Assembly: GCA_017889635.1 (NCBI GenBank)
Contig: JAGGAC010000015.1
Location: 1-53,879, forward strand
Direction of reading: 5' to 3'
Origin: Bacillota bacterium
GTDB lineage: Bacteria; Bacillota; Negativicutes; Sporomusales; CTSoil-080
Length of the DNA: 53,879 nucleotides
A program made the position numbers and the translations under genes. Each line of letters starts with the position of its first letter. Position 1 is the first letter of the stretch. Positions 49,296-53,879 of this stretch are shown piece by piece. Below the pieces are notes generated by a model. That model was not told where the DNA came from. It searched no databases and was given only the letters and a program-made list of their open reading frames with translations.

Positions 49296-50918
49296 ATGAA
49301 AACAGTAACAACAATTAAAGCAGCACCAGGTTGTGATGAAGCTGGAAAACGGATTAATAAGCCTCGTGTTTGTGCCTACTGTCGTGTGAGTACGATGCAT
49401 GAAGAACAACAAAATTCGTTTGATGCACAAATTCGGCATTACAACAGCATGATCGAGGGAAATCCCGATTGGAAATTCGCCGGCATTTATGCGGATGAGG
49501 GGATATCCGGTAAGAGCAAGAAAAATCGAACAGAATTTTTACGAATGGTTCGGGATGCGGAAAATCGAAAGCTTGATCTTGTAATTACCAAGTCCATTAG
49601 CCGTTTTGCCAGAAATACCGCCGATTGTATTGAAACGGTCCGATTTCTGAAAAGTTTAGGGGTAGGGGTGCTTTTTGAAAAAGAAAATATTAATACGCTA
49701 AACGCAGAAAGTGAATTAATTTTAACTATTTTAAGCTCCATTGCAGAAGAAGAACTAATATCTACGTCGCAGAACATTCGCTGGTCTAATCAAAAGAGAT
49801 TCAAGCAAGGCAAGATGCATTTAGTGACAGAACGTTTTATGGGATATGACAGAGATGGCAAAGGCGGACTGATTATTAATGAAGAACAGGCGGCGATTGT
49901 CCGCAGAGTATTTGATGAAAGCATTTCTGGTATGGGGGTCACCTTGATTGCAAGGGGATTAGAGGAAGATGAAATCAAAAATGTGTCAGGCGGTACACGC
50001 TGGCAACCTTCAGTAGTGCTTGGAATGCTTAAAAATGAAAAATATGTAGGAGATGCGATTCTTCAAAAGACGGTCACAGCGAATACCATTACGTTTAAGA
50101 GAAAGGCCAATGAAGGAGAAGCACCGATGTACTATATTCGCGATAATCATCCGGCGATTATTGAACGAGACAAATTTGAATTGGTGCAGGAACTTCTTAA
50201 AGAACGCTCCAGCGGGAAAGGATATAGGCCTGAAATGGCTTGGAAGTATCAGAACCGATATCCATTCAGTCAGAAAATAGAGTGTGGTAAGTGCGGAAGA
50301 AGCTATAGGCATCAAATCTATAATTGTTCAAAGCCTTCCAAACAGCAATTTTGGGGATGTGCTAATTATATGGAACGAAAAATTGCTACTTGTGATATGA
50401 AGTCAATCAAAAATGATACACTCGAGCGTTTATTTGTGAGGCTTTTCAATAAGCTGTTAACCAACAGAAATATTTTGACTTCGTTTTCTGCCACACTTAG
50501 GTTGGTCAATCACGTCAAAATTGGTGGCGGTAAACTGGATGATATTAATGCAGAAATTAATGGCTTGCTCAAACAGGAGCATGTTTTGCTTGAACTCTAT
50601 GAGAAGGGTGTGGCGGACAAAGCCATTGTCCGAATTGAGCACGAAGAATTAATTGGCAAGCTTGGTAGGGTAAGAGCGGAGCGCAGTAACATTATTGAGC
50701 AAATCGAAAGTCAAGATGAACGACTAAAACAGACAGAGAAACTGATCGCATTTTTTGATGGAGTGGAAAATCCAATCGAGAGCTTTGATGAAGATTTATT
50801 TGCGACCATTGTAGATAAGTTAGTGGTAAAAGAACGGGAATGTATTGTGTTCCGGCTGAAAAATGGCATGGAGCTTGAGGAACGTTATAAATGGCAGCGG
50901 GGTGCCGATAAAGTGTGA
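49296..50918 (+). CDS. Large serine recombinase A (intact)
   Basis: A 540-residue recombinase. Catalytic N-terminal resolvase domain: [13 protein letters not shown] (Ser 32), [27 protein letters not shown]. The Recombinase domain (from about 165) contains RWQPSVVLGMLKNEKYVGDAILQKT. A zinc ribbon follows (CGKCGRSYRHQIYNC...WGCANYMERKIATC) and a coiled coil (about 410-485). ATG 49296 with GGAAAGGAG. This is the standard integrase of prophages of this type; B starts 10 bases after its stop. Confidence 0.95.
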   Translation: MKTVTTIKAAPGCDEAGKRINKPRVCAYCRVSTMHEEQQNSFDAQIRHYNSMIEGNPDWKFAGIYADEGISGKSKKNRTEFLRMVRDAENRKLDLVITKSISRFARNTADCIETVRFLKSLGVGVLFEKENINTLNAESELILTILSSIAEEELISTSQNIRWSNQKRFKQGKMHLVTERFMGYDRDGKGGLIINEEQAAIVRRVFDESISGMGVTLIARGLEEDEIKNVSGGTRWQPSVVLGMLKNEKYVGDAILQKTVTANTITFKRKANEGEAPMYYIRDNHPAIIERDKFELVQELLKERSSGKGYRPEMAWKYQNRYPFSQKIECGKCGRSYRHQIYNCSKPSKQQFWGCANYMERKIATCDMKSIKNDTLERLFVRLFNKLLTNRNILTSFSATLRLVNHVKIGGGKLDDINAEINGLLKQEHVLLELYEKGVADKAIVRIEHEELIGKLGRVRAERSNIIEQIESQDERLKQTEKLIAFFDGVENPIESFDEDLFATIVDKLVVKERECIVFRLKNGMELEERYKWQRGADKV

Positions 50919-50928
50919 GGTGATCAAT

Positions 50929-51936
50929 ATGGCAACAATTCCCTTGTATCCATACGGCTACAAGTTGAATTTTCTAGGCAGAAAAGAGATTCATGAAGAA
51001 AGGGCAGCCGTTGTTCGGTTAATTTACGAAAAATATATAGAAGGCATGAATCGTTATGCTATTACCTGGCATCTGATCAAGCATGAAATTTTACGGCCGC
51101 GTGGCGACTCTTGTGATTGGCAATATAGTATGGTATCGAGAATCTTAGAAGATGAAAGATATTTGGGAAATGAAAAATATCCGCCGATACTTTCTGCAGA
51201 GATGTTCGAAGCGGCTCAGGCAGTACGCCAAAGGGAAAAAGACAAAGCGGCTGCATCACGGCATGAAAGTTGTAATGCGAATCGAAGGTATCATTTTTCA
51301 GGTTTTATCCAATGTGGAAGCTGTGGTAGCAAATATATCCGGGGACTCCAGCAATGCGGCGTTCATCGAAAAGCAAGTTGGCGATGTCGAAATTATCATT
51401 TGAAAAATGAGGGTAAGTGTAAAGCTAGCGGCAATATTTATGAAGAAGTGCTAGAAGTGGTTTGTGTTAAAGCCTATAATCGGGTGCTAAGAGAGTGTCT
51501 TGCCGGAACAATTTATGCTGAATCAAAAGCTAGTCAACCAGCTTCAGATAAAACCTTGGAAATGCTGATATATGAAACGATTGAGCAGATGAAGTATGCA
51601 GATGAACTTAGAATGGAAGAACTTCAAAATGATTTGAACGTATTAATGAAAAAACGAACAGAAGCTGAATGGAAGTCCACTCCACTGGATTTAGGCAATT
51701 ATGAAACAGAGAAACTAGGTCGACATTTTGAAAAATATCCAGCACTCATGCTGGAATTAGATATAGAAAAAATTAAAGCTGTGTTTTCTAGAATTGTGGC
51801 CTCAGAGCCAGGAGAGTTGAAGCTAATTCTTAAAAATGGCAATGAAATATTCGAAAAATATAAGCCGATGAGGGGGCAGACGAAACATGCGAAAGAGAAT
51901 AGAGGTTATACCTGCAAAGCAGATTCAAGAACTTAG
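50929..51936 (+). CDS. Large serine recombinase B lacking the catalytic domain
   Basis: A 335-residue protein from ATG 50929 (AGGTGAT). It begins directly with [50 protein letters not shown], the start of the Recombinase domain, then [17 protein letters not shown], and the zinc ribbon [36 protein letters not shown], and a helical tail. No resolvase domain, no catalytic Ser. The upstream frame in the same phase does not supply one. It could bind att sites or the other recombinases as a non-catalytic partner. Frame is intact and overlaps the next gene by 50 bases. Confidence 0.9.
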   Translation: MATIPLYPYGYKLNFLGRKEIHEERAAVVRLIYEKYIEGMNRYAITWHLIKHEILRPRGDSCDWQYSMVSRILEDERYLGNEKYPPILSAEMFEAAQAVRQREKDKAAASRHESCNANRRYHFSGFIQCGSCGSKYIRGLQQCGVHRKASWRCRNYHLKNEGKCKASGNIYEEVLEVVCVKAYNRVLRECLAGTIYAESKASQPASDKTLEMLIYETIEQMKYADELRMEELQNDLNVLMKKRTEAEWKSTPLDLGNYETEKLGRHFEKYPALMLELDIEKIKAVFSRIVASEPGELKLILKNGNEIFEKYKPMRGQTKHAKENRGYTCKADSRT

Positions 51937-53453
51937 GGGGCTTGAAGCAACAGCCAAAACTAGAGTATGTGCTTATTGCCGGGTTTCAACAGACAACGAA
52001 GACCAGCTCAGTTCTCTAGAAGCGCAGGTGAAGTTTTACTCAAATTTAATCTCCAATAACCCAGCGTGGGAATTTATAGGTATTTATGCGGATGAAGGGA
52101 TTAGCGGTACCAATACTAAAAAGCGGCTTGAATTTAATAGAATGATTGACGATTGCATGGCGGGGAAAATTGATATGGTTATGACAAAGTCAATCAGTAG
52201 ATTTGCACGTAATACGCTGGATTGCCTGCAATATGTGCGGCAACTTAAAGAAAAAAGTATTGCAGTTTTTTTTGAAAAAGAGAATATTAACACACTAGAT
52301 GGGCGGGGCGACTTGCTAATTAGCATTATGTCATCACTTGCGCAAGAAGAAAGTTCAAATTTATCGAAAATAACCCGCATGGGTATTGTGTATCGATTTC
52401 AAGAAGGTAAGGTTTGGGTGAATCATAAATGGTTCTTGGGGTATACAAAAGATGAAAATGGTAACTTGGTAATTGTTCCAGAACAAGCTGAGGTTGTGCG
52501 GCGAATTTATCGAGAGTATCTTGAAGGAAAAAGTGCCAAGAGTATTCTGAAAGGCTTAGAACGGGATGGGATACGAAATGGTGCCGGTCATTTAAAATGG
52601 CATGACACCAATATTTATCAGATCTTAAAAAATGAAAAATATACGGGTGACGCGTTGCTGCAAAAGTCGTATACCATTGATTTTTTAAACAAAAAGAGAG
52701 TGCGCAATGATGGTTATGTTCCTAAATATTATGTGGAAAACAGTCATGAAGGAATTAGCTAGAAGGAACAACTTGAGAGGTTATTCTAAAACTGGCAAAA
52801 GTGAATTCTCTAGTAAATATCCGTTTTCTGGAAAGATATATTGTAGCAATTGCGGGGCTAAGTTCAATCGGCAGATTTGGGGTACTGGGAAGTATAAAAA
52901 AGGCGTCTGGATTTGTGCCAATCACCGAATGAATGGTGAGGAGGCTTGCTCGCAGAAGGCGGTAATAGAACGAAAGCTAGAACAGGCTTTTGTAAGGGCC
53001 ATGAACCAAGTCATTGGTGGCAGAGAGGCCTTTATGAATAAACTTTTTGATAATATTTATGAAAGTATCGAGTCTGTTGAGCATGAATATACGCAGGAAC
53101 AGATAAATGAGCGGCTAGAGGAACTTCAGCAGGAAATAATGAGTTTGGTTCGATTGAATGCAAAAACCGGGCTTGATACCAGGGCTTATGACAGTGAGTA
53201 TGGTCAACTAACAAAAGAAATTGAGCGATTTAGGGAACTGCGGCAGAAGTTACTGGATGATGAGGCCCAAAAGGTGATTAGAATTCAGCGGATTGATGAG
53301 TTAAGACAGTTCATTCAGGAACAGTCTTCGCCGCTTGAACGGTTTGATGGAGACATCTTCCGCAGGCTAATCGAGAAGGTCAGTGTGAAGTCTTTGATTG
53401 AGGTGACCTTTGTTTTTAAGACGGGACTGGAGGTGAGGGAGGTTTTGGGATAG
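51887..53453 (+). pseudogene. Large serine recombinase C, frame disrupted by a deletion
   Basis: Residues 1-291: resolvase domain [13 protein letters not shown] (Ser 34), [27 protein letters not shown], then Recombinase domain to NSHEGIS and a TAG at 52760. The rest ([13 protein letters not shown]..., zinc ribbon CSNCGAKF...CANHRMNGEEAC, coiled coil) continues in another frame to 53453. Compared with recombinase A, about 12 residues between NSHEGI and ELARR are absent, so this is a short out-of-frame deletion, not a single-base slip. ATG 51887 follows GAGGGGG. The truncated product keeps the catalytic domain but lacks the zinc ribbon. Confidence 0.87.
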
Positions 53454-53496
53454 ATACAAAACACAATACTGGCAGTAGCCGACATATTTATGCCAT

Positions 53497-53527
53497 AAAT
53501 GCAAATAATATTTTATTATTTGCATTT
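53497..53527. repeat. Perfect AT-rich palindrome after the recombinase genes
   Basis: AAATGCAAATAATA (53497-53510), TTT, TATTATTTGCATTT (53514-53527). Perfect 14-bp arms. Could end recombinase transcription or be part of the attachment region; its right arm overlaps the next dyad by four bases. Confidence 0.6.
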
Positions 53528-53580
53528 AATCTATTGAAGTGAAAATAAAAATAAAGTATAATCACTTCAATAGATTAAAT
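53524..53580 (+). promoter_or_regulatory. fic promoter bracketed by a 19-bp inverted repeat
   Basis: ATTTAATCTATTGAAGTGA (53524-53542) and TCACTTCAATAGATTAAAT (53562-53580) are perfect complements, 19 bases apart. Within them TTGAAG (53534-53539), 17 bp, TATAAT (53557-53562) form a promoter. A dimer bound here would cover both elements. The Fic ATG follows 15 bases later. Confidence 0.8.
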
Positions 53581-53594
53581 GAAGGAGCGATACT

Positions 53595-53879
53595 ATGGAT
53601 GCTCGCGCAGGTAGGAAGGTAAAGCAAGGTAGCGGCAAGGCGGAATATTTTTGTTTTGTTCCGGCTGACCTGCCACCGCAAAATCCGCCTATTCAGTACG
53701 ATGACGAATTGATATACCTGGTATCTGAGGCAAATAGGTTTATCGGCAGGCTGGATGAAGTGACTGATACTCTGATTTCCCCCAGCTACTTTGTATATAT
53801 GTACGCAAGAAAAGAAGCCGCTCTTTCCTCCCAGATCGAAGGGACAAGAGCGACTTTTTCGGATCTGATTAAGGCGGAA
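53595..53879 (+). CDS. Fic-family protein (N-terminal part, cut by the window end)
   Basis: The first 95 residues of a Fic protein: AEYFCFVPADLPP, ANRFIGRLDEV, SYFVYMYARKEAALSSQIEGTRATFSDLIKAE. SSQIEG is the (S/T)xxxE(G/N) inhibitory motif of class II Fic enzymes, which blocks ATP binding by the AMPylation site; the catalytic HPFxxGNGR lies beyond the window. GAAGGAG precedes the ATG. The enzyme would AMPylate a target protein; many of this type have a C-terminal winged helix and may control their own promoter. Probably the chromosomal flank, though it could be last in the prophage. Confidence 0.85.
   Translation, partial: MDARAGRKVKQGSGKAEYFCFVPADLPPQNPPIQYDDELIYLVSEANRFIGRLDEVTDTLISPSYFVYMYARKEAALSSQIEGTRATFSDLIKAE

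Noticed and set aside
52707-53453. Separate fourth recombinase gene
   Set aside because: It contains only the C-terminal part and continues the preceding gene after a short deletion; its first 12 codons are antisense-like shadow of recombinase C.
1-53879. tRNA or rRNA genes and a tRNA attachment site
   Set aside because: No cloverleaf-like or rRNA sequence was noticed by eye; a dedicated covariance-model search was not possible here.

Overview
The window looks like an almost complete temperate contractile-tailed prophage (roughly 1.0 to 53.5 kb) in a diderm Firmicute of the Negativicutes, probably Sporomusaceae-like. The evidence is mixed in type: strong Gram-positive ribosome binding sites and frequent TTG/GTG starts, a perfect Bacillus-type LexA box (43660-43673), yet also a signal-peptide-bearing outer-membrane beta-barrel ending in Phe (45549-46220). 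The assignment to Negativicutes is inference from these traits; no rRNA, tRNA or housekeeping marker is present.

Layout. 1-1000: an array of 20-bp repeats at the very edge, then an orphan Phd-type antitoxin fused to a duplicated unknown domain. 1022-2369: lysogeny control, with a consensus promoter overlapping a palindrome, an ImmR-like XRE repressor and an ImmA/IrrE metalloprotease. 2453-11445: early genes and replication: Com-like zinc protein, sigma-like factor, SNF2 helicase, VRR-NUC nuclease, a RecB/Cas4-like nuclease fused to a Sak4-like ATPase, DUF669 protein, compact family-B DNA polymerase, PrimPol-D5 primase-helicase, then an AT-rich repeat region that is a good origin candidate. 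11445-15120: DUF1492 late regulator, HTH/zinc protein, toxin-antitoxin pair, ParB-methyltransferase fusion. 15168-24351: packaging and head (Nu1/GpA terminase, gpW, lambda-type portal, prohead protease fused to major capsid protein, DUF2190, completion proteins), with a separately promoted cargo gene at 17737. 24390-25160: a formylglycine-generating-enzyme/C-type-lectin-fold cargo gene between head-tail and sheath genes. 25378-39444: P2-like contractile tail (sheath, tube, frameshifted chaperone pair, tape measure, X, split D hub, V spike, U, gp25, J, I and two fibres sharing an N-terminal domain; the second carries an SGNH hydrolase and an S74 chaperone). 39485-42518: lysis and cell-wall module (XhlA, amidase, papain-like protease, Ig-like protein, NlpC/P60-like protein).

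42583-49011 is an accessory region with both strands used: a secreted protein, an SOS-controlled but broken Y-family polymerase, an outer-membrane protein, an NTP pyrophosphohydrolase-like protein, a membrane-anchored protein and a PD-(D/E)XK restriction-like nuclease. 49011-53453 is the recombination module: a small SHOCT-like protein followed by three large serine recombinase genes, of which the middle one lacks a catalytic domain and the last is disrupted. The window ends in a Fic gene behind a 19-bp inverted repeat that brackets its promoter, probably chromosomal flank.

How it fits together: the head and tail genes form a long co-oriented late operon with many overlapping starts and stops and several terminator-like hairpins inside it, which implies readthrough or antitermination. 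The structural genes look intact, but the polymerase and one recombinase are decayed, so the element may be fixed or depend on helpers. Most noteworthy: the nuclease-ATPase fusion, the recombinase trio with a catalytic-domain-less member, the lectin-fold cargo gene, the Phd fusion beside the repeat array, and the dyad-bracketed fic promoter.
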